From: Phoronis australis
Lineage: Eukaryota; Phoronida; Phoronidae
Direction: 5' to 3'
Assembly (NCBI GenBank): GCA_002633005.1
Contig: NMRA01000123.1
Span: forward strand, 670,550 to 734,549
DNA length: 64,000 nt
Under the pieces are notes generated by a model, which did not search any database, was not told the origin of the DNA, and saw only the letters and a program-made list of their open reading frames with translations. The position numbers were made by a program, and so were the translations under genes. Position 1 is the stretch's first letter. Each line of letters opens with the position of its first letter. Below, one piece after another: positions 13,262-23,900 of the stretch.

Positions 13262-16200
13262 ACACACAAACAAGCACACTGGCGCGCACACATGCACACT
13301 CATATAGTGTAGGGGTGAATGCGTCCTTAGTTTACTGACAAGTTCAATTTGATACAATGTTGTCATACCTTGCTACTTTATTCTACAAGAGCAGAACGTA
13401 AAACAACATTTCGCCCTGTTATTCTGGGTAAAAACAGAAAACTGTCTTCGGCGGTTTACTTCCGTAAAACCGAGTTTCCTCACCGTGATAGGATTCCATT
13501 TTTGTTTCCAAATCAAGTAACAAGCAATGCACTCGTGCGGCACTTTTGAAATCGCAATTTTACGCTTGGCCAACCCCCAAGATCCCAAGAATTTTCTCAA
13601 GTCGTTGAATATACGTTTAATATAGACGTCCTGTTTGGTAACTGGAATGAAATGCTATCAAGATACCGTGTATTACGATACCGAATTTATAAGAGTAAAA
13701 GGCCCAATTCGATTTTCATTTATAGCCAGCTGAACAGGGCGTCATGCAGATTTGAGTCTTGTCTCCGGAAATTAAAAATTCACTACACTCTAGGCATCAA
13801 AATATTAAAAACAAGTTTCTGTCATAGAAGACATACCAAGAGACGCATTTTGGTATTGACACCCCCTAGTGCCATAAAACCTCGTTCCAGCACTGGTTTT
13901 AAGTCTACTACTAAACTGGTTGCAATTTTTTCAGATGATGGAATTCTTTATTACTTGATAGGCGGCGTTATCGGCGGTATTGTCATTCTGGCCACTGTAA
14001 TAGCCGTTGTCGTTCTTTTGTGTAGAAGGTAAGGTGATTCTTCACATTCACGTTTTATAATCAATCAGGAAGTAAAATTACTTTAGTTATGCATAAAGCG
14101 ATATAGTGAAGAAATATAGTTGGTGTCATCCAATTTCATCCCTGCACCACTCATGTTGCCACCTTGGTCACCGCACGTTCAAGCTCCTCAACTCTCTCTC
14201 TCTCTTTTCTCACCACCTTCAAATTTGACAACGCTCCCTACCCTGATCGTCTTCTAAACGCCTCCTCGTTTGAAATGTTCCAGTTGATGACATATTCAAA
14301 TTCCATCGTCTGCTTCAAATTTTTGAGGGGTCAGGATTGGATTCCGACTGTTTTACGACAATCACGCAAGGGAAAATGGTGTGACAAATGTCAGTCGCAC
14401 TCCTGGTCGTACCCTGTCACAGATTTCCTGTTAGTTTTAATTTTATGGGCACTAATCTTGATTGCGCAAGTGAGACCATTGAGTTGTGACCAGCCTTGTC
14501 ATATTTGATTGTGGGTTCAACAGAGCGGGCGACTTCTCGTAAGGCACTCTTCAAGTAAGACTGATTTCAGAAACAGACTGGAGTTCTGGATCAGGACTAT
14601 TGGAAGTAGCACGTATTAACGGAGATTGTGCACAGACGTACACTGAAAAATCTAAAAACTCAGTTATTCAAATGGGCTATGCACTGATAAGAGGTCCTCC
14701 TACAAAATTGCCGTCGGTGTTCTACAAAATCTTTTGGACAGTCACGTCAGTCTGTTTACAGTCTGACAATCGTATCTAAAATCGTGCTTTCGCGGTAATG
14801 TCAATAAATGTAACACGTCACAGGGCCGTTGGAATCGGGGGGCCGGAGGGTCACAGACCCCCCAAAATTTTTCAGGCGTGAGGGTTAAACTGTGGCAACC
14901 GACATAGGCATGGGGCCGAGAACAATAGAGAAAAGAAAGACTGCGAAACAAAGATAATAGAGAAAATTCGAAGAGAACATTTAACAACAGTGCATGGTTT
15001 ACCTTTTGAGGACCCTGCTCAGGACATTGTTAGAGTTTCCGCTTTTGCAGCACAGGTCGTCTAAACGCACTTGAAAATGTGCACGTGATCATTCATACTC
15101 GTACGTGTATTTCGAAACATTGAGAAAATTTGTAAAGCGAAACTTTTGCGGAGCGTACTAATTTATTGGATTTTCAAATTCAATAAGTTAGTTTTGCCAA
15201 TGCAAAAATCTATTTTTCAAGAGGCCCATCTCTGGTAAGGGATAACGGAACCAATATTCGCTTATTTTTTGTCGAAACTGATTTATTTGTTCACTTGATT
15301 TCCGTGCACACACATTAAAAATGAAATATAACTATGCAGTAGGTCGGCGCAGAATCTCAGGGATCCACGGGAACTGAACTTTAGACGTTGAAGTGTGCAC
15401 ATTTTGGGAAACACTCTGTATCATTTTCCCAACCACCAGAAACTGAACTGCGGTCGTGTTTCAACGATAGATTTTAAAACAATCCCAAAGGCACTATACC
15501 AGGGACCTCGGTACCCCACCTTGTCAAAAACGCTCCTTTAAAGAATGACCATAATACAATAAAGTTTTCCCGATACTGGATCACAATAAAACGAATCATG
15601 ACCGTAGGGCCAGTGCAGACAGCCGGCACGAGCTGCCTGTCTCAAGTGAATCATAGCTAAGCTGACCAGCAACTCAGTATTTTTAGTTCATCGGGAATTT
15701 CTTTTTTCACACTGTTAGATTTCAGTTATAGCTCCTAGAGGCAGCTCTTCGCTACCGGTCAGTTTAATGGTCCTAGGCCTATTCTTACTCTCCATGTTGG
15801 TTCACGGTTACTCAACTCTTGATGGCTGCATCCCCGGGATTGTCCCCCACCTAGGGCGGACCTGGGAGATTCGGTACAACTATGATGGCATCGAGAGCAC
15901 GCTGGGGCGGGGGTTGGTGGCGGAGTTGGTGGCGATGGGAGGGGGGGCAGTTGGCTTCGCTTTTCGGTCCTGGGGATACAGTGCACTGAACAGGTAGAAT
16001 GCTGTCACAGATGAAATAAACCCACATTCCAAAGTTTTTATTTGGACCATTTACCGCTATGAAGTTGGTCTCCACGTATTCCTTACGGAGATTAAAAGTG
16101 ATTTCTGGGTTTGTTAGGAACTGACATTTCGTTATTCGGTGAAACCATGTTCGGTGCATAAAAAGAGCCGCCGCAGCCATCTTGTACAATATAGCAACGA

Positions 16201-16889
16201 GTTGTTCGCTCTGAAGTCACCATCAGTTTGACTGAGGGACAAATTGAGACCAGTTTTATTGTGGCAAGTGTTCTAAATTAAAAGTTGTTTTTGCGATGCA
16301 AGGCGTTTTACAACCGTTTCAAATTATGATTATAGCAGACCTGTACTTTGACAGATTTGTTTTCAGGCATACTGGTAAACATTCCCTGAAAACTGAACAG
16401 GAAGTGCAGTACAAGAATGCAGCTTTCGAAGATGACGAAAACATATACCAGGAAGTGAAGGACTGCGCATGTGACGATGGTTATGAATACTGTACACCCG
16501 AAGCTCCTTCATCGGATAACACTGTAGTGCAGGAGCCAGAGAAATATTATACTGCCCAGGCTGAAAATGACTACGACTACGTACGTGTGCAGTTTGAAAA
16601 TCATAATAAGCAGACGACATATCACGAGCAAGAAAGCGTTGATTGGTATGAAAATGGTCTTTATATTCTAGAAGATGTGACCGATGAAGAAATGAAAAGG
16701 ACTAGCACTACTTCTTTATCGCAGGCGGGACTACCAAGCGATGAAACTAACGATTCTGTCCATCTAAACATAGCTTCATTCCCACAAGCAGATCACGAAC
16801 GAAACTTCGGCGCAGTTTCCTGCAGACCTCAATTAGAAACAGAATGGACTGATAATAGCATTTACGACTCTAGTGACCCTAATAGCTAA
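4381..16889 (+). CDS. CUB receptor gene 1: two CUB domains, stalk, TM, tyrosine-rich tail
   Basis: The model joins six exons: 4381-4447, 5392-5769, 8650-9024, 12247-12540, 13935-14028 and 16367-16889. The sum is 1731 nt, giving 576 aa plus stop. All junctions are GT-AG and phases agree (1,1,1,1,2). Predicted layout: signal peptide 1-22, CUB 23-148, CUB 149-273, Ser/Thr stalk 274-371, membrane span about 375-400, cytoplasmic tail to 576. It is a type I surface protein. CUB modules bind protein or carbohydrate ligands, and the tail tyrosines (for example IYQEV, YDYVRV, WYENG, SIYDS) look like SH2 docking sites. I do not recognise a named orthologue; a receptor role is inferred. A paralogue follows in tandem at 20875-32102. 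Introns carry many repeats. Confidence 0.82.
5392..5769 (+). CDS. Gene 1 exon 2: CUB domain 1
   Basis: The acceptor is TTTCTTTAG and the donor is AAAG|GTTCGT, both phase 1. The 126-residue exon is one CUB domain. Four cysteines lie in the usual order (in EMCSD, HCTV, NCTDW and VCTM), and it ends with GFGFQIQYKG, the typical last strand of a CUB. NCT is an N-glycosylation sequon. The open frame continues past the donor into the intron, so the frame end at 5948 is not the exon end. Confidence 0.88.
7660..7805. repeat. Hairpin-forming inverted repeat in gene 1 intron
   Basis: The core arms are GGTCAGCACGCCACC with TGACCACATCA, and TGATGTGGCCA with TAGGTGGCGTGCTGGCC, around a short loop near 7733. 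The arms are nearly perfect over about 28 bp and remain weakly similar further out. It is probably a small foldback MITE. Confidence 0.6.
8321..8476. mobile_element. Short MITE family R2, copy 1
   Basis: About 155 bp run from GCCTTCAGTAGACGCT to AATGAACGGGAGGC. The ends form an imperfect inverted repeat built on CGCTAGGACCT-GCTAAAA. A direct copy at about 28538-28693 in a gene 2 intron shares almost every base block, including CAATATCTCACGTAATCTCG. Confidence 0.75.
8650..9024 (+). CDS. Gene 1 exon 3: CUB domain 2
   Basis: The acceptor is ACATTTCAG and the donor is TGAAG|GTATGT, phase 1 on both sides. The 125-residue exon is a CUB domain: FEICGSS, GGYVVSPRFPNDYPNNLKC, then Cys in YCSLD and YCGKP, ending KGFNVTFEG. 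It resembles the single CUB of gene 2 (FEIC, GYVISPNFPNNYPN) more than CUB 1 of its own gene. This suggests gene 2 lost a CUB or gene 1 gained one. NVT and NSS sequons are present. Confidence 0.9.
9585..9652 (-). repeat. tRNA-derived SINE head / tRNA relic
   Basis: The - strand reads GGTGGTGTAGTGGTAACGC, like a tRNA A box, and about 40 bases later GTGAGTTCGAGTCTTTGG, like a B box. The spacing suits a tRNA, but acceptor and T-stem pairing are poor, so it is a degenerate tRNA-derived repeat rather than a functional tRNA gene. The body of the SINE is not resolved. Confidence 0.5.
10150..10342. repeat. G/C-run repeat related to 29151-29435
   Basis: Read on the - strand this begins CATAGGCGGATTTAGGGGGG, then runs of C and CTTGGCTGCCGCAA. 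The same string occurs on the + strand from about 29153. The two copies are inverted relative to each other and sit in introns of genes 1 and 2. Confidence 0.6.
10620..10998. repeat. Dispersed repeat family R3, copy 1
   Basis: This stretch, including GGAATCGGTGCCTGAGT and GACGTCGAGTCGACATTG, is present in reverse complement at about 24888-25265 in a gene 2 intron. The pair is collinear over about 375 bp. No termini or coding capacity are clear. Confidence 0.65.
12247..12540 (+). CDS. Gene 1 exon 4: Ser/Thr-rich stalk
   Basis: The acceptor is TTTTATAG and the donor is ACAAG|GTACTT, phase 1 on both sides. The 98 residues are rich in Thr, Ser, Ala and Gln (for example ATMPSKATSVASNSQATT) with no cysteine. 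This is typical of an extended, O-glycosylated membrane-proximal stalk. It corresponds in position and phase to the 97-residue stalk exon of gene 2, although the sequences differ greatly. Confidence 0.72.
13215..13302 (+). repeat. (CA)n microsatellite
   Basis: An almost uninterrupted CA run from 13215 to about 13250 grades into CACGCA and CACAAG variants. It lies in the gene 1 intron between the stalk and TM exons. The short His/Thr or Cys/Val open frames across it are artefacts of the repeat. Confidence 0.95.
13935..14028 (+). CDS. Gene 1 exon 5: transmembrane segment
   Basis: The acceptor is TTTTTTCAG (phase 1) and the donor is AGAAG|GTAAGG (phase 2). It encodes DDGILYYLIGGVIGGIVILA followed by a run ending VVVLLCRR. 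This is a clear single hydrophobic span of about 26 residues with GG-x-x-GG packing and basic stop-transfer residues on the inner side. The open frame upstream of the acceptor is intronic. Confidence 0.87.
14825..15252. repeat. Dispersed repeat family R4, copy 1
   Basis: About 430 bp starting in a G-run segment (CGTTGGAATCGGGGGG) and continuing through CTTGAAAATGTGCACGTGAT are repeated in direct orientation at 16985-17415. The left end resembles the G-run termini seen elsewhere in the window. Confidence 0.7.
16025..16175. repeat. Degenerate repeat shared with 53395-53520
   Basis: The order of blocks (TTTATTTGGACCATTTACCG, GTCTCCACGTATTCC, GAGATTAAAAGTGATTTCTG, GGAACTGACA) parallels a stretch in the dehydrogenase gene near 53395-53520. 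It is a diverged dispersed repeat; its boundaries are not defined. Confidence 0.35.
16367..16889 (+). CDS. Gene 1 exon 6: tyrosine-rich cytoplasmic tail and stop
   Basis: The acceptor is TTTTCAG with phase 2 entry; the split codon restores Arg, giving CRRRHTGKHS across the junction. The acidic tail has about a dozen tyrosines, including NIYQEV, YEYCTPEAP, DYDYVRV, DWYENGLYILEDV and, at the end, EWTDNSIYDSSDPNS. Y-x-x-V/L and Y-x-N forms fit SH2-binding sites, although none is a strict ITIM. The last motif is conserved in gene 2. The stop TAA is at 16887-16889. Confidence 0.88.
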
Positions 16890-16984
16890 GTACCATCAGT
16901 TTCGACCACTCTGGTCGTGTCTAAACTATTAGCTGAAGCAACACATAAGATAATTCCCATTTGAACAGTTATACGGCAGCGCCG

Positions 16985-17415
16985 TAGGAGGCGGGCACAT
17001 GCTCTCCCCATCCCACCCCCAAAGCTGCAGGCGTCAGGGTGCCTTGACAACCAACATTGGCGTGGGGCTTAGGAACTGTCGAGAAAAGAAAGACTGCAAA
17101 ACACAGAGATGACAAAATAATCAAGAGAACATTTGACAGCTCAGACGTGTCAGTGCATAGTTTATCCTTTGAAGGCCATGGACATGACATTGCTCTTAGG
17201 GTCTCCGTTTTTGCAGCATCAAAGGTTGTCTAAACGAACTTGAAAACGTGCACTTAATCATTCATACATGGATTTCGAAAAACTCAGTAAATCTGTAAAG
17301 CGAAGATTTTGCGGCGTGTATTCACTGGATTTTTAAATTCAATAAGACAGTTTTGCTGCAAAACTATATTTTTACAGAGACCCCTTTCTGGCAAGGGCTT
17401 ATGGAGATAACTACC
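16985..17415. repeat. Dispersed repeat family R4, copy 2
   Basis: A direct copy of 14825-15252, sharing ATTGG/ATAGGC-TGGGGC, GAGAAAAGAAAGACTGC and ACTTGAAAA-GTGCAC blocks. It starts about 95 bp after the gene 1 stop codon, so it is likely transcribed in the 3' UTR. Confidence 0.7.
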
Positions 17416-18189
17416 GCTCTATTTTTCGGGGGTTTTCTCGCAAAAGTGCAGAATATCACTTGAGAACAATGATGACTTGACAGATACCAACAGTTGGTGA
17501 GCATTTCCTGATATTTGAAAATATAGATCCTTTCATAATTAGGGGCCCAGCTTTTGAAGGGGACGATTTATGACATTCAAGTGGCCAACTTTTTCGTGTT
17601 TTTATTGACCAATTCATAACGATTGTCCCTTTGTCCCTCTATAATGCAAGTCTGACACTGCCAAGTATTCACGAGGGGAAGCCGCAGAGGTTCATAATTC
17701 ATAAAAAATTACATTAGTGTATAGCACAGCAATATCAAAACGATTGAAACAACCAAAAGTATGAAAATACCAATAGCCATCGAAAAGGTGGAATTTAGAA
17801 GAACGTGAAGACCACTATTTGTGAATTACACAAAAGGACTATTTCCGATGGTTAATTATAAAATAATGTTACTTTTCCTATATTATCACAAAGATATTAT
17901 TTCTTTTGAAGATCGTCACTAGGAGTTGTTTGTAAGGAATTCGTACGTGTCGAAAAGACTGTTGAGGCTACGATTTGTGATCGGACAGGAGTAATCAAAG
18001 TACTCAAACCATGAACAAAGATTTGTGTGTGATACTTTTTCTTTTTTAGAGTTCAATTTTAACTCTTGAACCGTTATAGGTACATCTGAAATGAACAAAA
18101 ATACGCCTTATAAAAATGCCTCATATCCCATGCTCCCCCGGTTATCCGTCAAAAATCTGCGAGCATGCCTGCGGCAATTGTCCATTGTG

Positions 18190-18830
18190 ATAAACAAGTT
18201 CTTTGGTTTCTAATTTACATATCTACGAAAATCGTGGGATCATACATGTAGATGATTATTTGACTATTAGAATTTAGTCTTATGAAAATTGATGATTTTT
18301 CAGTGAGTTTAGCTTCAGCCTGAAGTTGGAAAAACTCTAATAATCCAATGCCCAACTTCAATTACAGTACAATGTAGCCGATTTTTGCCTCTCTAAAATA
18401 GTTCTCAAAGACATTGATGAAATTCTGACAGTCCCCAAAATCTACTCACAATTCAGATGACAATGAATGCATTGCTTTTTGGCTTAGGCACAAATTTGTT
18501 GTTTCAACTCACAAACAGGAGTTAAATTCCTTTTTGATCTTCTGTCATCAAATCAACGTAAGCGCATTGCTCAAGGAATCTTTTGTTGGTTTTTGGTTTA
18601 AATGTTTATGTTTTTGCGAAAATCGACTGATTGATAAATGATTTTGACAATTGGAAGCTAATCTTGTAAGAATTGACGATGCTTCATTGAACTTGGTTGC
18701 AGGCTGACATTTGGAAAATTTGATCGATCATCAGATCTCCAAATAGCAAAGTACACTAAACGATTTTTGTCTAATTGAAATCAGTCTCAAGGATACTGAT
18801 GAATGACAGCCGTTGCACAAATGGAATGCT
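18190..18830. repeat. Diverged tandem duplication, unit about 390 bp
   Basis: Blocks at 18195-18440 reappear in order at 18580-18830. Examples are GCGAAAATCG against ACGAAAATCG, GAATTGACGATGCTTCATTGA against GAAAATTGATGATTTTTCAG, and CTCAAAGACATTGATGAA against CTCAAGGATACTGATGAA. The copies are much diverged. No coding content is recognised. Confidence 0.45.
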
Positions 18831-20874
18831 CGCAGGAAATTGACTTTGACCAGGCTCAAAGCCAGGTAATAATTTTAAAAGTGCTTAGTAATTTACAGTG
18901 CTACGTTAATCTGGCTTAATAATTTGATTGGGTCCAAAACGTTAAAATGACGTCATGTTAAACATTCGAATTCCCGCAATAGCGGGATTTCAAGAGGCGC
19001 AAAGTTCACAGTTCATGCATTGTTAATTTGATGACCTCCTCCAATACTCATAAGAAGAAAGCTTTTCGTCCTTGAGAATGCTAAATGAAAAATATATATT
19101 GGACTGTTATTGTTTATGAACAACAAAATAGTCGTCATTTGGAATCATTGTTGATGTCGGATCTCATGTATCTTACTTGAAAGTAGGGTTTTAATCTGGT
19201 GCATAGATTACATTGTGAGCATGATTTTATCAGTCAAAGTTAAGCTGTGTCAAATATGGAATCCTGTTGCCGTTGTTGATCACAGATTTGCTTTGTTTTA
19301 CACCAGGCGGTAGATTGTCTGTTATCAAAGCGTTTATTTGTCATGAACGGAAATGCGAACGATTTTGTCTGTCACTGGTTCCAAATTGAACTTGCCAGTC
19401 GGGATTTGCAGGATGTAATGAAAAGGGCATCACACGCTCGTGTATTGTCTTTTGGAACTTTGAAGATAAGCACTGTTTTTATAATGCACTTAGTTGCTTT
19501 TGATATACCGAGGGAGCAAACGTTATCAATGCACATGTAGATAATGTGAATTAACGTTCTTTTGTGCATTTATAGAATGAACTCGGATGTGTGCTTTGCC
19601 ATGCAATGTAGTCGTGAATGGTTTGAACTTGTTGAAACTAATAAACTAAGTCAGTCGTATTGTGATGATGGAAATACGCATTACCTCTGTCAGAATTCAG
19701 TTGAGATACCAAAGTACAGAATAGTTTATTTTAAGACACAGTGAAAATCTGAGCAATGAGAGCACCTCCAAACGAAGGGTTGTTCAGTCGAGACTATTAG
19801 AAAGAACAATTTAGTTTTTGCTGTAATAAATGGTTACATTTAGCATCCTCTGGTTGAGCTTGAAAATTAGTCAAACATCAAACACAAGGCTTTGTAAAGC
19901 TAGCATATGTGGGGGGTACAGTGTATTCAACTTCCTCGAAATTGCTCAATGTGTGATAATACGAAATCCACAACATGTGCGAACATCTCTACGTTGCTTC
20001 GTTGCAAATTATTGGGCAACACGTGCCTCACTTCGTTGTCTCCCTCTGCTTCCTATAAACCTAAAAGCATGGGGAATCAGGACTACAAAGACCTAAGACA
20101 CTAATGAGAGAAGCTAACTTGATCACGTGCCTCAGTTGTAATGCGTATGGATATCCCGCGAAGTCTTTCGCATGCATGGTAGTCAAGAGTTGAACTCAAC
20201 ATACTTGTATTCTCTCTTAATCGATATAACTTCCCTGACTAGCCAAAGAGTGAAAACAATTAACCTTTATTTCGTCTTACGGTCTCTTTTTCATCCCTGG
20301 AAACGGATCTTGCGACGCAAGTATCATTTTCGGGATATATGTCGAACATATATGAATATTACATGACTGTGCCACTGAAGTCCAGTTCCTGACTAGCAGA
20401 CATCAAACTCGACGTACAAATCCTCAAACCATGCTCTTGTATTATCTACAATGCATTGTGACTAAAACTCCAGTCCTGGAGACCAAAGTCCTCGCCCGGT
20501 CTCGTCCCTGGAACTGGAATACAGTCCCAGGTAGCCTGTGGACTTTTAGTCACAGGGTATGGAGCATTTTCGGGTCTCGTATTTTGTACCATGTGTTTGA
20601 TGCTTGCTGGTTCTTGACTGGGGATTAGATTTTGCTGTTCTAATTAAGAGAGGCGATAACAGAATCGTTTCCACCTCCTGATAGTACAACACACGTTGCA
20701 TGCACGATCATTTAAGTCGTATCAGTTTCTTCACGACTCGACAAAGGTCTTAGGGTCGCCATTTCTTCCTGATGCCTGAACTTGCACTACTAACTGTGAC
20801 AAAATCATTTACTTATTAGGCCTGATCGCAGTGCCTCACGTGGCACATTAGTTTCGGATTCGTACGACGCAAGA

Positions 20875-20947
20875 ATGGTTACCAACATGAAGTTTTGGTT
20901 CTCAGCAAAGCATTTGATAGCGCTGGTGACCACGTTTTCATTTGGAG
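20875..20947 (+). CDS. Gene 2 exon 1: start codon and signal peptide
   Basis: ATG 20875 (agaATGg) opens MVTNMKFWFSAKHLIALVTT and FSFG, a plausible signal peptide. The exon ends GGAG|GTAAGA in phase 1, the phase needed by the CUB exon. A second in-frame Met (residue 5) could be an alternative start. Confidence 0.7.
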
Positions 20948-23900
20948 GTAAGAACTATAGACGATGTGTTCGAAGGAGAGCTTAGTTTGGAAAAATCTAC
21001 TACTAATTTGTTTTTAAGAAATAACGATTTTGTGCTATGCATTGAGAGTTTTTGCAAGCGAATTTAAGGAAGCGGTCACGACAAAGAAGAAAAACGCGAT
21101 TATGCCGTTTTAGGGCGAGTTGCAAGAATGTTTTTGAAACAGGCTTTCCGGCTTTTTGCGTGCGACATCTGAACTCCGTTAGTGTATGAAGTATTTTTGT
21201 TTGCGTTATGTGCGCTGAAACACGGGGCTGCGTTCCTGGATTTAGTTTAGAGCAAAGAATTTAGAGGATGGGATATAAATTCATATATTATAACAATGGA
21301 CAGGGGTTTGTAGACACGAAATACTAACATGCAACAAAATATTTATTTCGAACATCTGTAACAATAATCCATCATAACTATTAACATATATCATAGAGAT
21401 AGAATTATAGTTTCAAGTAAATGTCATGTTCTTGCGCTATTTCGCTATCCAAACATTCAAAAATGCTTGATCGTGTTGTTTTAGTTTCTGCCCGCAACAA
21501 CAAGTATGATTGTGTGACTGACGCCTAACATTGTTTTATGCACACATGCATCCGCGTCGTCTCCTTCAATTAGAAACTTACGTCATCCGTGGCAAAAAAT
21601 AGCCATTTCTGCATTACGTATAGCATATATACATATGCAAATACATATAGAATATCACCATGGAAAAGCAAAAAAAAACATTTTGGCATGTGTGGCAACT
21701 TGTAAAACAGTGTCTAGTCGCAACGTAGTCACAACTATCATTGGTTTATGGAAGATGCCATTTGCAGACTACAACTTATGTACATATTTAGTGCACTCTT
21801 ATTTACACACATAAACTATGTTGTTCCGGAATCTTAAGCCAAGCCATGATTCATTCCAACATTTGTTCAAGGACAAATTTATCAATCCTCTGATATGACA
21901 CTATACCAGTACCTTCACCGATGTGACCCTGAAGTTTATTGAAAACTAGCTTCAACACAAATGAATGAAATCCAGGTGGTTTATCATCGCGATTTTATAT
22001 TTACAAATAGTGTAGAGCGTCAGAGGAGCTTCAATAACTAAGACACTTGTGCACTGTAAATATGGCACACCTGACACTAAAGATCATAAGATCATATACA
22101 AGTTTGAATTGTGCTACGACAATACATCCACAGACGATCACATTCTCTCCAGCAATAAACACTTTGAAAAGTGAGTTACTAATAGTACTTGGGGCCCTCT
22201 GTCTACTTCACCTGTTGCAAGAGGGCACCCAATTTCTCATGCAGTCTTTGTATAACTTCAATAGCGCCACGGTCAAGAGCATGTCCAGATTATCCATTTC
22301 GACCACAGCATCCAGAAGTGTCTAAAATGGAAACAACGTCAATGGAACACACAAATGTTACATAATCACACCAATGTAAGACATAATATTACATAATCAT
22401 ATCATTGGAACACACAAATGTTATATAATCACACCAATGAAACACACAAATAGTACATAACCAAACCGAAGGAACACACAAATGTTACATTATCACACCA
22501 ATGAAACACACAAATATTACACAATCACACCAATGGAACACACAAACGTTACATAATCACACCACTGGAACACACAAACGTTTCACCCTTGATAAATCAG
22601 TCTCAAGACCAGGGGAGGATCCAAGATTTTGAGTTAGGGGGACCAGGGCAGAGCATTACGCATCNCCCCCCCCCCCCGCCTTAAATTTACCACTGGAGAC
22701 TACATTCAACCTATAACGAACTGTTACTTCTTTCCAAGCCAAGATATGACATCTAATTGGTATAAGGCACAAATTTAGATCCAGTTCATAACTGTACGTC
22801 ATCCAAAGGAAAGTTGGTTAGGCCTATATGTTAAATTTAGACATAAACTGGGTTGAAACACAATGGCTAAGAGAAGAAAGATTATGTCAGATTTATGATA
22901 CTGGCGAAGGTGAAACAGAGTTTCACTTTCTTGTTGCATTTGTATTGTTTTGTATTGCATTGTGAAGCTCATTCAAGCGCAGCTAATTTGACAACGTTAT
23001 TCACAAACCTTTGTTTTTTTACATAAAAAGGGACTATTGTTGCGTTACGTATTGTTAGTAGTGTAACCTACTGAAAGTAGTACAAGTGTAGGCTATGTCT
23101 ATTGCATTGGTACTTTCCAGCGTACCTGAAACTATTGTTTTCTAAAAATGAACTATGGATCATTGACCTTATGTTCAGTAAAGTTTACTATACTTCACGT
23201 TTAATTAAATACACTTCGACGTCACTCGATTTGCATCAAGTCAAGCTTCGCTCACATGCTAGCATGGAATTTTGCTTCGGGGTGTTCGGCGCCTAGTTAC
23301 GGGTCGGGGCTCAGTTTCACATGCAGGACCATTTGCCAAAATACGTGAATATTTTTGTATATGTTTATGTAACAGTATGTATATTCGCTGGTATCACGCA
23401 GTGCCACGCGCATTAGCATTGGTTGATGTAACCTCAGCAGTTATTGGTTAGCTTTACAACACCGTGAAAAAATGGAGGAGTTTGAACGATTTTTAGCCTT
23501 GTCGGCATGCAAGTGGCGTCGCAGCTACTATTTCGTTTCTTAGTGCAGTTATGTTTAATAGCCGTGTGCTTGAAGTACATACATGTACAATAAACACGTA
23601 TCTGGCCGATTTAACGGTGTGTTATTCATATTGTATGAATCTAGGAACCAGTATGAATACAGGACAGTTTCGTAAACAGAAGTCATCGACAGTAGAAAGA
23701 TGTACTCGGAAAAGGTGCAACCACAATTTCTAGGATTCACATTTCCTGAACATAAATTTTAAGCACCGAGTTGTCTGCCCAACAGACCACATTTACACTT
23801 CAATACATCAGTCATGCCAGTTTGTTTGCGTAAAGCGCTGCCTGATGAGAATTCGACTAGCCAATCAGAAACGCCGGTGTAAAACAAAATTCCAGAGGAA

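Larger units (their letters stand above)
16890..20874. other. Intergenic region between the two CUB genes
   Basis: The first 530 bp hold repeat R4 copy 2, so gene 1's 3' UTR probably runs into it. At about 18190-18830 there is a diverged tandem duplication. From 18830 to 20874 I see only short random frames and no splice-bounded exon of a known family. The promoter of gene 2 should lie at the right end. Confidence 0.45.

Noticed and set aside
15759-15997. Overlapping frames on both strands near 15.8 kb
   Set aside because: Low-complexity G/C-rich sequence; no domain or splice logic between the gene 1 TM and tail exons.
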